NCBI RefSeq assembly: GCF_003751445.1
Contig: NZ_RJUU01000001.1
Location: forward strand, 4,345,001-4,409,000
Length of the DNA: 64,000 bases
From: Streptomyces sp. 840.1
GTDB lineage: Bacteria > Actinomycetota > Actinomycetes > Streptomycetales > Streptomycetaceae
Direction of reading: 5' to 3'
The notes under the pieces were generated by a model. The model saw only the letters and a list, made by a program, of their open reading frames with translations, did no database searches and was not told the origin of the DNA. The translations under genes and the position numbers were made by a program. Shown here one piece after another: positions 42,509 to 51,848 of this stretch. The number at the start of each line of letters is the position of its first letter. The stretch's first letter is position 1.

Positions 42509-43684
42509 CTATCCCCCTGTCTCCACGTCCTCGAGCAACCGGGCACCTGTGACGATGTCGAGCAGGACTTCCGAGGCGCCGCCCGAGACCGTGAGTCCTG
42601 GAGCCTCGCGATAGGCCGCCTCGAGCGCGGACCCACCGGTCTCGAAGCCGGACTCGATGACCTGGGTACCCAGGGTGTCGAGTGCCCACCAGGAGATGGC
42701 CTGGGCGGTCTCACTGCAGTGCCACTTGGCCAGGGAGGCATCGCTGATGTCGGGCCGGTCCTCCTGCAGATGCTGCATGGCGCGGCAGGTCAGGAGCCGG
42801 CTCGCGTCGAGCCGTGCCCGGTGTTTCGCGAATTCCGCGACATCCGCGCCCCGCGTTTCACCCGGCACCCCGTCGTGAGCGGTGAGGCTCCGCGCCGCGA
42901 GGCCGAGCCAGTGCCCGGCCCTGGCGTAGTAGTCGAGTCCACTGCGTTCCGCGGCGAACATCCGGGTGATGAGTGACCATCCTTGCCCTGCGGCTCCGAA
43001 GAGTGCCTCGGGCCCGACACTCACGTCCACCAGCGCGATGTCGTGGAACTGCTCGTCGGCAAGGCTGGGAAGGGGACGTACGGAGACCCCGGCCGTGCTC
43101 ATGGGGACGAGGAACAGGCTGATCCCCTGGTACCGGCTCTCGCTCACGTCCGTCCGGACGGCGCACAGGGCGATGTCGGCGTAGGCGCTCTTCAGGTTGT
43201 AGGTCTTGCGCCCGTTGAGGACCCAGCCTTCGCCGCCCGGTCCCGGAGCGGCGCGGGTGGTGACGCTCGCCAGGTCGGAGCCGTGTTCCGGTTCGGTGAA
43301 GAGGATGCACGCCGTGAGGTCCCCGGAGGCGAGCCGCGGCAGGAGTGTGCGTTTCTGCTCCTCGGTGCCCGACTGGAGGATCAGGGAGCCGACGATCTGC
43401 ACGGAGATGTAGTAGAGGCTCTGGGGTATGCCGTGTCTGACCAGCTCTTCCAGCAGTACGACGGTCTCGGTGAAGTCTCCGTCCCTGCCTCCGTATTCCG
43501 CCGGCCACGACGGAGCGAGAATACCCTCGCGCCCGAGATGACGATAGAGCTCGCGGACGTCGCCGTCCATACCGTCGTTCCTCTGGTGTACCGCGTGCAG
43601 CAGGCGACGGGTTTCTGTGGCCGACAGGGTGGATTTGAGCTCTTGTCTGAAGTCAACGGTTCTGTTAGGGACGCCGAAATCCAT
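42509..43684 (-). CDS. Acyl-CoA dehydrogenase-like flavoprotein, full-length subunit
   Basis: A 391-residue acyl-CoA dehydrogenase. Flavin and substrate motifs include ILAPSWPAEYGGRDGD, CILFTEPEHGSDLASVTT and VLNGRKTYNLKSAYAD. The C-terminal LTVSGGASEVLLDIV covers the region near the FAD adenosine. It probably acts with the following short subunit. In this cluster the acyl group is more likely bound to a PCP than to CoA, as for the prolyl-PCP oxidases such as PltE. The ATG at 43684 has AAGGA seven bases upstream. The operon is divergent from the C-A-PCP gene. Confidence 0.88.
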   Translation of the reverse strand: MDFGVPNRTVDFRQELKSTLSATETRRLLHAVHQRNDGMDGDVRELYRHLGREGILAPSWPAEYGGRDGDFTETVVLLEELVRHGIPQSLYYISVQIVGSLILQSGTEEQKRTLLPRLASGDLTACILFTEPEHGSDLASVTTRAAPGPGGEGWVLNGRKTYNLKSAYADIALCAVRTDVSESRYQGISLFLVPMSTAGVSVRPLPSLADEQFHDIALVDVSVGPEALFGAAGQGWSLITRMFAAERSGLDYYARAGHWLGLAARSLTAHDGVPGETRGADVAEFAKHRARLDASRLLTCRAMQHLQEDRPDISDASLAKWHCSETAQAISWWALDTLGTQVIESGFETGGSALEAAYREAPGLTVSGGASEVLLDIVTGARLLEDVETGG

Positions 43685-43882
43685 GGCTTGATCCTTGTCG
43701 AGACTCGATGGCAACACTACTGTGGCACACGTTCACAACCTTCGCAGTATTTTGACTGTCTCTCAGATGCCTTGCTGTGAGGTCGAGTTGGGGTTCCCAA
43801 GACCGCACTGAGCGCGAGGCCCAAGACCCGAACACGCCATTCCGGTTTAACTGCCCGTCACTCTTGGTGGACTTGGGGAGAA

Positions 43883-46800
43883 ATGAGTCAGCAAAGCGAG
43901 TTACTCCGCAGACTGCGTGGTATGTCGGCGGACCGAAGAGAAGATCTGCTCTCCCGGCTGGACAATGTCTCGCGAGGTGCGCGCACTGCGCCATTGTCCT
44001 TCCGGCAGGAACAGCTGTGGCTGTTCGACAAGGTTTCCTCCAGCGGCGCGGCGTACGGAATCGGATTCGCGATCCGCCTTCGCGGACCGCTCGACGAGCG
44101 CCTGCTCGGACACGCGCTGAATGACGTCGTCGAGAGGCACAGCGTTCTTCGCTCCGTATTCCCGCACGAGCACGAGACCGGGGTCCAGGTCGTGCGGCCG
44201 CCCCGGCCCGTCCCGCTGGAGAGCGAGCCGTGCGGAGAGCGGGGCCCGGAGGAACACGGGGCGAGGATCGTCGGCACGGAGCTGCGCAAGGGCTTCGACC
44301 TCAACGCCGAGAGCCCCGTGCGTCTGCGTCTGCTCCGGGTGTCCGCCACCGAGCACGTGCTGGTCCTCGTCACGCACCACCTGGTCATGGACCCCCGGTC
44401 GATCGAGGTGCTGCTGCCCGATCTCGCCGAGGCCTACCGGGCGCGCCTGGCCGGACAGGAGCCGTCCTTCGCCGGGGACAGCCCGCACTTCGGCGAGTAC
44501 GCGAGCTGGCAGCGCGCCTGGGTGGACGGTGACGAGGCCAGGGAATGCGCCGAGTACTGGCAGCGGACGCTCGCCGCCTGGGAGAACACCGAACTGCCGG
44601 CGGACCGGCCGCGGTCCCGTCTTCTCGACCTGACCGCCGCCGCGGTGAGCAGTCCCCTCGAACCCGAACTGGCCGCCTCGGTCAGGGCACTCGGCGAGCG
44701 CCTCGGGGTGCCGGCCGAGGACGTACTGCTGGGAGCCTTCTACGCGACTCTGGCCCGGCACACGGCAGCCACCGATCTGACGGTCGGGATGCGGTACACC
44801 GTGCCCGGCCCGTTCGCTCCCGGACTGCTGGTCGGCGACTGCGGCAACCTCCTGCCGCTGCGCCTCGAAGGGATGGACGGACTGTCGTTCGCCGAAGTGG
44901 TCCGCAGGGCCGGTGCCGTGCGCGACGGCGCGGAGAAGCACGGAAGCCTCCCCTTCAAGCTCGTGCTCGACGGCCTTCACCTCGACCCCGACCCGGCCAG
45001 GCTTCCGCTGGTGCAGATCGGCTTCGACGCCCGGACGCACGCGCCCGTGACGGCGTCGGCGGGCGGGCTGACCATGTCCGCCGAACAGATCGACACGGGT
45101 GCCAGCCCGTACGAACTGTCCCTGGAGACCGTGCTCGACGGACCGGGGTCGTCGGTGACGGTCCGTTACGCGACAGCGCTCTACCGGGACTCCACCGCGC
45201 AGCGGCTCGTCCACCGGTATCTGCGCCTGCTCGAGGACGGCTGCGCGTCCCCGGAGGCGTCCCTCACCGAGCTCTCGATCACGGGCCCGGACGAGCGGGA
45301 GTCCGTTCTCGAGGAGTGGAACGTCCGGCTCGGGCCGTACTCCGAGGATTCGGTGCACCAGGTGTTCCAGCGCGTCGCCCGCGAGCACAAGGGCCGGGTC
45401 GCCCTCGTCGGGAGGGACGGGGAGGTGACGTACGCGGAGCTCGAGGCACGGGCCAACCGGCGCGCGCACCGGCTGCTGGAGCTCGGGGTGGAGCCGGGGA
45501 CCTGTGTGCCGGTCCTGGTCAAGCGAGGCAGCCCCGTCGTCGAGGCGATGCTCGCCGTGCTGAAGGCCGGCGCCGCCTACGTGCCGGTGGACCTCGGCCA
45601 GCCCGCGGAACGGGTCAGGTCCATCGTGGCCGACTGCGGCGCCCGGGTCGTCCTCGCCTCCGAGGGCGCCGGGGAACTGCTCGGCGCGGCCGGAGTGCGC
45701 GTGGCGTACATGGAGGACGACGTGTCGGGGCTGCCCGACACCGCACCGGACGTCGAGGTGCCACCCGAGCAACTGGCCTACGTCATCTACACGTCCGGGT
45801 CGACGGGCGTCCCCAAGGGCGTCCTCATCGAGCATCGCAACGCCACCGGATTCATCCGGACCGTGCGGGACATGTTCGGCCTCGGCCCGCAGGACCGCAT
45901 GCTGCAGTTCGCGTCCGTCGGCTTCGACGTCTCCGTGTTCGAGATCTTCGGCGCGCTGCTGTCGGGCGCCCGCCTGTACATGGTGGACGACGAGGAGCGG
46001 TCTTCCATCGACTCCATCGACGCGCTCATGGTCGACCAGCGGATCACCGTCATCGACCTCCCGCCGGCGATCATGGAGCTGCTCACGCCCGAACGCTATG
46101 CGGACCTGCGTGTCGCCTTCGTCGGCGGAGAGGCGTTCTCCGGCGAGCTGACGACCCGGTGGGCACGCCACTGCGCGTTCACCAACGGCTACGGCCCCAC
46201 CGAGACGACGGTCACCGTGCTGGCCAAGCAGTGCGAGGGACGATGGGCCGAGTCGCCTCCCATGGGCCGGGCCATGAGCAACCACCGCGCCTACGTGGTG
46301 GACGCGGACGGGGGACTGCTGCCGGCCGGCGCCGTCGGTGAACTGGCCATAGCGGGGCGGGGACTGGGGCGTGGATACCTCGGCCGCCCCGACCTCACGG
46401 CCGAGCGCTTCCGGCCCGATCCGTACGGCCCGCCCGGCTCCCGGATGTACCTGACAGGGGACCTCGCGATCTGGCGGGACACGGGTGACCTCGCCTTCCT
46501 CGGCCGGGCCGACCGGCAGGTCAAGGTCAGGGGCGTGCGCATCGAACTGGGCGAGGTCGAAGCCGCCCTGCAGGCCGTCCCCGGAGTCGCGCGGGCTGTC
46601 GCCGACATCGCGGTCGACCCGCACCGCGGCACGCTCCTCGTCGCCTATGTGGTGCCCGCTGCCGGGACGGAACTGCAGCTGGACGCCGTGCGCTCCGCAC
46701 TGGGCAACCGGCTGCCCCCGACCATGATCCCCACCGTGCTCGTGCCGCTGTCCGGCGTACCGCTGACCCGGAGCGGAAAGGTCGACCGCAGAGCACTCCC

Positions 46801-47188
46801 CGCGGTCGAGTTCGCCGGACTGGAGAGCGCGGCGGACAGCGACCTCCAGGACTGCACACCCACCGAGCGGACCGTGGCGAGCGAGGTCTTCGCCACGCTG
46901 CTGGGCACCAGGGTGGCCCGGCATGTCAACTTCTTCGCCCTCGGCGGTACGAGCCTCCAGGCGATCCGTATCGCGCCCCGGGTGAAGGCCGTGTTCGGCG
47001 TCGACGTACCGATCGCCGAGTTCTTCTCCGCGCCGACCGTCACCGGACTCGCCCGCATCATCGACGACGCACTCGCCAGGGAGAGCGTGCGGCGCGACCA
47101 CCTCGCGAGCGCGCTCGACCTGGTGGAGGGCCGGAGCGACGAGGAGATCGCGGAGCTCGTCCGCACCAGATTCGGTGACGCCTCATGA
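43883..47188 (+). CDS. NRPS module: C-A-PCP
   Basis: A complete 1101-residue elongation module. The C domain (about 35-460) has HHLVMDP at 165-171, with Pro replacing the motif's Gly. The A domain (about 490-985) has YVIYTSGSTGVPKGV (A3), FTNGYGPTETT (A5), YLTGDLAIWRDTGDLAFLGR (A7) and SGKVDRRALP (A10, Lys966). A by-eye specificity reading is DVFDFGGVTK, which I cannot match to a known substrate; the Asp at the fourth position could hold a basic side chain. The PCP is FALGGTSLQAIRI (Ser1024). No TE is present. Codon 7 is TTA. The stop overlaps the next thioesterase gene (ATGA). Confidence 0.95.
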   Translation: MSQQSELLRRLRGMSADRREDLLSRLDNVSRGARTAPLSFRQEQLWLFDKVSSSGAAYGIGFAIRLRGPLDERLLGHALNDVVERHSVLRSVFPHEHETGVQVVRPPRPVPLESEPCGERGPEEHGARIVGTELRKGFDLNAESPVRLRLLRVSATEHVLVLVTHHLVMDPRSIEVLLPDLAEAYRARLAGQEPSFAGDSPHFGEYASWQRAWVDGDEARECAEYWQRTLAAWENTELPADRPRSRLLDLTAAAVSSPLEPELAASVRALGERLGVPAEDVLLGAFYATLARHTAATDLTVGMRYTVPGPFAPGLLVGDCGNLLPLRLEGMDGLSFAEVVRRAGAVRDGAEKHGSLPFKLVLDGLHLDPDPARLPLVQIGFDARTHAPVTASAGGLTMSAEQIDTGASPYELSLETVLDGPGSSVTVRYATALYRDSTAQRLVHRYLRLLEDGCASPEASLTELSITGPDERESVLEEWNVRLGPYSEDSVHQVFQRVAREHKGRVALVGRDGEVTYAELEARANRRAHRLLELGVEPGTCVPVLVKRGSPVVEAMLAVLKAGAAYVPVDLGQPAERVRSIVADCGARVVLASEGAGELLGAAGVRVAYMEDDVSGLPDTAPDVEVPPEQLAYVIYTSGSTGVPKGVLIEHRNATGFIRTVRDMFGLGPQDRMLQFASVGFDVSVFEIFGALLSGARLYMVDDEERSSIDSIDALMVDQRITVIDLPPAIMELLTPERYADLRVAFVGGEAFSGELTTRWARHCAFTNGYGPTETTVTVLAKQCEGRWAESPPMGRAMSNHRAYVVDADGGLLPAGAVGELAIAGRGLGRGYLGRPDLTAERFRPDPYGPPGSRMYLTGDLAIWRDTGDLAFLGRADRQVKVRGVRIELGEVEAALQAVPGVARAVADIAVDPHRGTLLVAYVVPAAGTELQLDAVRSALGNRLPPTMIPTVLVPLSGVPLTRSGKVDRRALPAVEFAGLESAADSDLQDCTPTERTVASEVFATLLGTRVARHVNFFALGGTSLQAIRIAPRVKAVFGVDVPIAEFFSAPTVTGLARIIDDALARESVRRDHLASALDLVEGRSDEEIAELVRTRFGDAS

Positions 47189-47958
47189 CAGGGGCGGTGT
47201 TCACCGCCGAATCGCCGTGGATCCGCAGATCTGCCCGTGCCGCGCCCGCGGTGCGGCTGATCTGTCTGCCCTACGCGGGCGCCGGCGCGTCCGTCTACCG
47301 GGACTGGCCCGGCCTCCTGCCCGACTCGGTCGAGGTCCTCGCGCTGCAGCTGCCGGGCCGGGAGGACCGCGCGCGGGAGGACGCGCCGGCGGACCTGCCG
47401 ACGCTGGTGCGTACCTGCGCCATCGCGCTGCGGCCCTTCTGCACCACGCCGTACGTGCTGTACGGGCACTGCGCGGGGGCTCTCCTCGCCCATGACGTGG
47501 CCCAGGAGATGGCCGAGCGCTTCGGCGTACGGCCGCGGCGCCTGATCGCGGCGGCCCAGCCGGCCCCGTACGTCACCCCGGTTCAGGCCCCGCTGCACGA
47601 ACTCCCCGACGAGGAGTTCACCGAAGCGGTGCGCCTGCGGGGCGGGCTGCCCGAGGCACTCCTGGCCAACCCGGCCATGCTGGAGTTCCTGCTGCCCATG
47701 CTGCGAGCCGATTTCGCGCTGTGGGAGCGGTACGAGCACGAGCGCCGGCCCACACTGCCCTGCCCGGTGACGACCGTACGCGGCCGGGACGACACGGTCG
47801 TGAGCGGCGGCCTGGCGCAGACCTGGGGGGAGTGCACCGAGCACGGTCACGAGCACCACGAGGTCGACGGCGGCCACTACTTCGTCAGCCGGATGACGCC
47901 TGCGGCCGCCCGGACGATCGCCCACGCGGTACTGGACAGTGAGGGGCAGAACGGGTGA
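47185..47958 (+). CDS. Type II thioesterase with cysteine nucleophile, second copy
   Basis: A 257-residue type II thioesterase: LICLPYAGAGASVYRDWP near the start, ALQLPGREDRARE, nucleophile elbow YGHCAGALLAHDV with Cys96, and His in VDGGHYFVSRM. Like the enzyme at 40.7 kb it carries Cys instead of Ser. It is translationally coupled to the C-A-PCP module upstream and the A-KR-PCP protein downstream (GTGA), so it probably acts on their carrier-bound intermediates. Confidence 0.87.
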   Translation: MTGAVFTAESPWIRRSARAAPAVRLICLPYAGAGASVYRDWPGLLPDSVEVLALQLPGREDRAREDAPADLPTLVRTCAIALRPFCTTPYVLYGHCAGALLAHDVAQEMAERFGVRPRRLIAAAQPAPYVTPVQAPLHELPDEEFTEAVRLRGGLPEALLANPAMLEFLLPMLRADFALWERYEHERRPTLPCPVTTVRGRDDTVVSGGLAQTWGECTEHGHEHHEVDGGHYFVSRMTPAAARTIAHAVLDSEGQNG

Positions 47959-50900
47959 GTGACAAGGGCGGGGCGCCGCGCACGGCGCCGGCGGACGTGA
48001 CGGGGATCGGTCGTCTCGCGGGAGCTGTTCCCGGCGTGCGCGAGGCCGTCGCGATCACCCGCCACCGGGTACGGACACCGGCCGCCTCCGGCGACCGGGC
48101 CACCTCGGGGACGCCGGTGACGGGTGCGGCGAGCGGAACCCCGGTACCGGACGACCGGCCGGCCGTCAGCACCGGTCCCGTGCCGAGGGTTCCCGCCGAC
48201 GGCGTGGGAACGCTGACCGAGGCCCTGCTCCGGGCGGCGGAGCTCGCGCCGGAGCGCGGCACGACCTTCGTTCTCCGGGACGGGAGCACGGACCGGCAGA
48301 CGTACCCGGAGCTGCTGGACGAGGCGCTGCGGCTGCTGGGCGGGCTGCGGAAGGCAGGCGTCGGCCGGGGTGAGGCCGTGCTCCTCCAGTGCGCGGACAG
48401 CCGCGCCTTCCTCACCGGATTCTGGGCCTGTGTGCTCGGGGGTTTCCTGCCGACCCCGGTGGGGCCCGCGCCCGACTACACGGCGGACAACGCCGTCACC
48501 CGAAAGCTGCGGTCCGCCTGGCAACTGCTCGGCAGGCCCTTCGTGCTGAGCGATACGGAGCTGCGGGACGGCGTTGCCGGTCTGGGCCGTCTCTGGGGGG
48601 CCGGGGCACAGTTCAGGACCGGCTCTGTGGCGGAGCTGACGGCCGCCGGACCCGACCGGCCCGAGACCGCCCACCCGGATCAGCCGGTGCTCAACCTGCT
48701 GACCTCGGGCAGCACGGGAACGCCCAAGTGCGTCCGGCACGCGCACAGGTCCATCGTGGCGCGCAGCTATGCGACCGCCCAGGCCAACGGTCTCACCGAG
48801 CACGAGGTCACACTGAACTTCATGCCCCTCGACCACGTCGGGGGCATCGTCATGTCGAACGTGCGGGACGTCCTGCTGCGCTGCGAGCACGTCAACGCGC
48901 TCACGGACTCGCTCGTCCGCCGTCCGGTGAGCCTCCTGGACTGGTGCGACCGCTTCGAGATCACCAACACCTGGGCGCCCAACTTCGCGTTCGCGCTGGT
49001 CAACAAGCACGCTGCGGAGATCGAGGCGGGCAGCTGGGACCTCTCGCGGCTGCGCCACATCTGCAACGCGGGGGAAGCGGTCGTGCCGCGTACCGCGTAC
49101 CGGCTTCTCGAACTGCTGACCCCCCACGGTCTGCCGCCCTCCGCCATGGTCCCCTGCTGGGGCATGTCGGAGACCTCCTCGGGCGTCACCTACTCCGCGA
49201 TGGACGCGCGGGACCCCGCCGCGGGTACCGTCTCGCTCGACCCGGCCTCGCTGGACGGCCGGCTGGTCACCCTTCCGCACGGCACACCTCGCGCCGTAGT
49301 GCTCGCCGACGTCGGGCCCCCGATACCCGGGGTCGGCCTTCGCATCGTCGGCCGCGAAGGCGAGGTCCTCCCCGAAGGCCGCGTCGGACGCCTCCAGGTC
49401 ACCGGAGACACCCTGCTGCTCGACTACTTCGAGAACGCGGCCGCCAACGCGGCGAGCTTCACCGACGACGGCTGGTTCGAGACCGGGGATCTCGCGTTCC
49501 TGCGCCAGGGGCGCCTCACGCTCACCGGCCGTGAGAAGGACATGGTGATCGTCAACGGCGCCAACCATCCGGTGTCCGACATCGAAGCGGTGGTCGAACA
49601 GAGCGCGGGGGTGCGACCGGCCTGCGCCGCCGTGTGCGCCGTCCGTGACGAGGAGGCCGACACCGGTGAGATCCTCGTGTTCTTCGTACCGGCCGAGGAC
49701 GCGGCCGGGGACCTGGACGGCACCGTCACCGCCATCCGGGCGGAGCTCGCCCGCGACCTCGCCCTGCGCCCGAAGGCGGTCGTCCCCGTGACCGCCGCCG
49801 AGTTCCCCAGGACGGCCAGCGGCAAGATCCAGCGCAACCAGCTCGCCGAGGCCTACGCGGACGGACGGTTCGACGGACGGCAGTACGACCGGAGGTCCGC
49901 GCCGGACCCGACGGACGACGACTGGCTGCTCGAACGCGTCTGGACAGCCGTCGACGCGGCCGCCGCCACCCCGCCCGCCCGGCCGGTCCTGCTCTATGCG
50001 CCGGGCGACAGCGCCCTGGAGGCACAACTCACCGGGCTCCTGTCCGGCGAACGGGTCAGGGTGCTCTCGGCCGGACAGCGGTTGCGGGCCCCCGGACCGA
50101 GGCACGCGGAGGTGGACCCTCTCGACCCGGAACAGCACGACCTCGCGCTCGCCCACCTCACCGGGGGCCTCGGCGAGCCCCCGCGCGTGCTGTACGCGTG
50201 GGGGAGTGAGCCGACAGCGGCCGGGACGGCACCGGACGGCCTCGCGCCGGCCCGTCTGCTGGTCGCTCTCGGCGCTCTCGCGCGCGCCCACCCGGACGCC
50301 GAGGTCACCGTCCTCACCCGGCACGCACTCGGGGTGTCGGCGGACGACGAGGTCGACCCGGGCCGGGCAGCGCTGTCCGGCCTGGTGCGCAGCGCCGTCA
50401 CCGAAGGGCTGCTCGCCTCGGCCGGGCTGGTCGACGTGCCCCCGCAGGCCGACGCGGCCGAGAGCGCACGGCTCGCGCTGGCCACGTACGGAACCGACCT
50501 GGTCGCCGTCCGGGACGGCGTCGCGTACGCACCGAGGCTGCGGATGACGGCCAGAGCCGGCACGCTCGGCGTCCCGCCCGAGGCCCTGCGGCCCGGCGGC
50601 ACCTGTCTGGTCATCGGCGGTCTCGGCGGTCTCGGCCGGATCGTCGCCGAGTACCTGGTAGCCGCCCTGGGCGCCCGACTGCTGATCACCGGACGCACAC
50701 CTGAGGCCGAACTGCCCGGCACGGATGCCGGTGCCGTGCTGCGCGATCTGCGCGACCTGGGTGATGTGCGCTACGCGGCAGTGGATGTCGCCGCCGCCGG
50801 CGCACTGCGCGAAGCCGTCGCGGACGCCGAGGCGCACTGGGGGCGGCGCCTCGGCCTGGTAATCCACGCCGCGGGCGCCTCCCCGGCCCCGCAGTGGGAG

Positions 50901-51800
50901 GACCTCTCCGCTCATCAGCTCGGCAGGGAGAGCGTTCCCTGGCTGCGGACCATGCTGCACTCCAAACTCGAAGGCGGGGCGGCGGTCGAGGAACTGCTCG
51001 ACAGCCACCCGGACACCGGCGTGGTGCTGTTCTCCTCGGTCAACGGATTCCTCGGCGGCAGCGCCTACGGCGCCTACGCCGCGGCGAACGCGGCGCTCGA
51101 CGGCTTCGCACACCGCTGGGCGGCCGGTGGGCGGTACGTCCGCTGTCTGGCTTGGAGCATGTGGGCCGGCGTGGGCATGAACGACGGCAGTCCGCTGGTG
51201 GCCGCCGCACAACGTCGCGGACTGCGCCTGATCGAACCCTCCGACGGCCTGGGGCTGCTGCTCGCGGCACTGAACCAGCCCCGGCCGTATCTGCTGATCG
51301 GCCCGGACCCGGGCAACCCCCACCTGGCGGCACATCTCGCGCCGGACCAGTTCGCCGGCGGCAGCACCGTGGTGGCCGTGGTGCCCGAGGACTGTGCTGA
51401 ACCCGAGACCGTCAGGAGCGCCGTCGCGGCGGCCCTCAGCGAGCACGGCGTACTGGCCCAGGTCCTGGCTGTCCCGCGGATCGCGAGAGACGCGGGGGGC
51501 AGCCCCGACGTCGTCCGGATCCTCGCCCACCGTGACGGCGCGGCCCGGCCCTCGCGGTACGTGGCTCCGCAGGGGTCGACGGAGGCGGTGGTGGCGCGGG
51601 TCTTCCAGGAACAGCTGAAGCAGGGGCCGGTGGGCCGGGAGGACTCGGTCTTCGCGCTCGGCGGCGACTCGATCCAGGTGCTGCAGATGGCGGGCAGCCT
51701 GGGCGAGTACTTCGGGCGCGAGCTCCCGGCCAGGCTGCTGTACGTCCACCCGACCGTCCGGGAGCTCGCCACGGCCATCGACGACGCCGGGGCTGACTGA
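47955..51800 (+). CDS. Adenylation-ketoreductase-PCP protein
   Basis: A 1281-residue protein. After a Pro/Thr-rich leader of about 80 residues, an AMP-forming ligase domain (to about 640) shows NLLTSGSTGTPKCVRH and ends with FPRTASGKIQRNQL. It lacks the usual NRPS A4-A5 sequence and looks more like a fatty-acyl-AMP or keto-acid ligase. A PKS-type ketoreductase follows, with cofactor motif VIGGLGGLGRIVAEYL near 885 and the catalytic Ser/Tyr/Asn in FSSVNGFLGGSAYGAYAAAN near 1025. The PCP is FALGGDSIQVLQM (Ser1239). With no C domain it is probably a starter that activates a keto acid and reduces it to a hydroxyacyl thioester. Confidence 0.9.
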   Translation: MSDKGGAPRTAPADVTGIGRLAGAVPGVREAVAITRHRVRTPAASGDRATSGTPVTGAASGTPVPDDRPAVSTGPVPRVPADGVGTLTEALLRAAELAPERGTTFVLRDGSTDRQTYPELLDEALRLLGGLRKAGVGRGEAVLLQCADSRAFLTGFWACVLGGFLPTPVGPAPDYTADNAVTRKLRSAWQLLGRPFVLSDTELRDGVAGLGRLWGAGAQFRTGSVAELTAAGPDRPETAHPDQPVLNLLTSGSTGTPKCVRHAHRSIVARSYATAQANGLTEHEVTLNFMPLDHVGGIVMSNVRDVLLRCEHVNALTDSLVRRPVSLLDWCDRFEITNTWAPNFAFALVNKHAAEIEAGSWDLSRLRHICNAGEAVVPRTAYRLLELLTPHGLPPSAMVPCWGMSETSSGVTYSAMDARDPAAGTVSLDPASLDGRLVTLPHGTPRAVVLADVGPPIPGVGLRIVGREGEVLPEGRVGRLQVTGDTLLLDYFENAAANAASFTDDGWFETGDLAFLRQGRLTLTGREKDMVIVNGANHPVSDIEAVVEQSAGVRPACAAVCAVRDEEADTGEILVFFVPAEDAAGDLDGTVTAIRAELARDLALRPKAVVPVTAAEFPRTASGKIQRNQLAEAYADGRFDGRQYDRRSAPDPTDDDWLLERVWTAVDAAAATPPARPVLLYAPGDSALEAQLTGLLSGERVRVLSAGQRLRAPGPRHAEVDPLDPEQHDLALAHLTGGLGEPPRVLYAWGSEPTAAGTAPDGLAPARLLVALGALARAHPDAEVTVLTRHALGVSADDEVDPGRAALSGLVRSAVTEGLLASAGLVDVPPQADAAESARLALATYGTDLVAVRDGVAYAPRLRMTARAGTLGVPPEALRPGGTCLVIGGLGGLGRIVAEYLVAALGARLLITGRTPEAELPGTDAGAVLRDLRDLGDVRYAAVDVAAAGALREAVADAEAHWGRRLGLVIHAAGASPAPQWEDLSAHQLGRESVPWLRTMLHSKLEGGAAVEELLDSHPDTGVVLFSSVNGFLGGSAYGAYAAANAALDGFAHRWAAGGRYVRCLAWSMWAGVGMNDGSPLVAAAQRRGLRLIEPSDGLGLLLAALNQPRPYLLIGPDPGNPHLAAHLAPDQFAGGSTVVAVVPEDCAEPETVRSAVAAALSEHGVLAQVLAVPRIARDAGGSPDVVRILAHRDGAARPSRYVAPQGSTEAVVARVFQEQLKQGPVGREDSVFALGGDSIQVLQMAGSLGEYFGRELPARLLYVHPTVRELATAIDDAGAD

Positions 51801-51807
51801 CTGCGCG

Positions 51808-51839
51808 GTGTGCCGCGCCCCGACCGGGGCGCGGCACAC
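51808..51839. terminator. Perfect 14-bp hairpin terminator
   Basis: GTGTGCCGCGCCCC and GGGGCGCGGCACAC pair around a GACC loop between the convergent A-KR-PCP and thioesterase genes. Confidence 0.88.
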
Positions 51840-51848
51840 CCGTAACGG

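Noticed and set aside
43901..47101. A 1066-codon frame antisense to the C-A-PCP module
   Set aside because: No ribosome site or family motif; mirror of a GC-rich coding strand.
47877..51839. A 1320-codon open frame antisense to the A-KR-PCP gene
   Set aside because: High GC at third positions leaves antisense frames open. It has no recognisable motif, while the plus strand encodes complete ligase, KR and PCP motifs.
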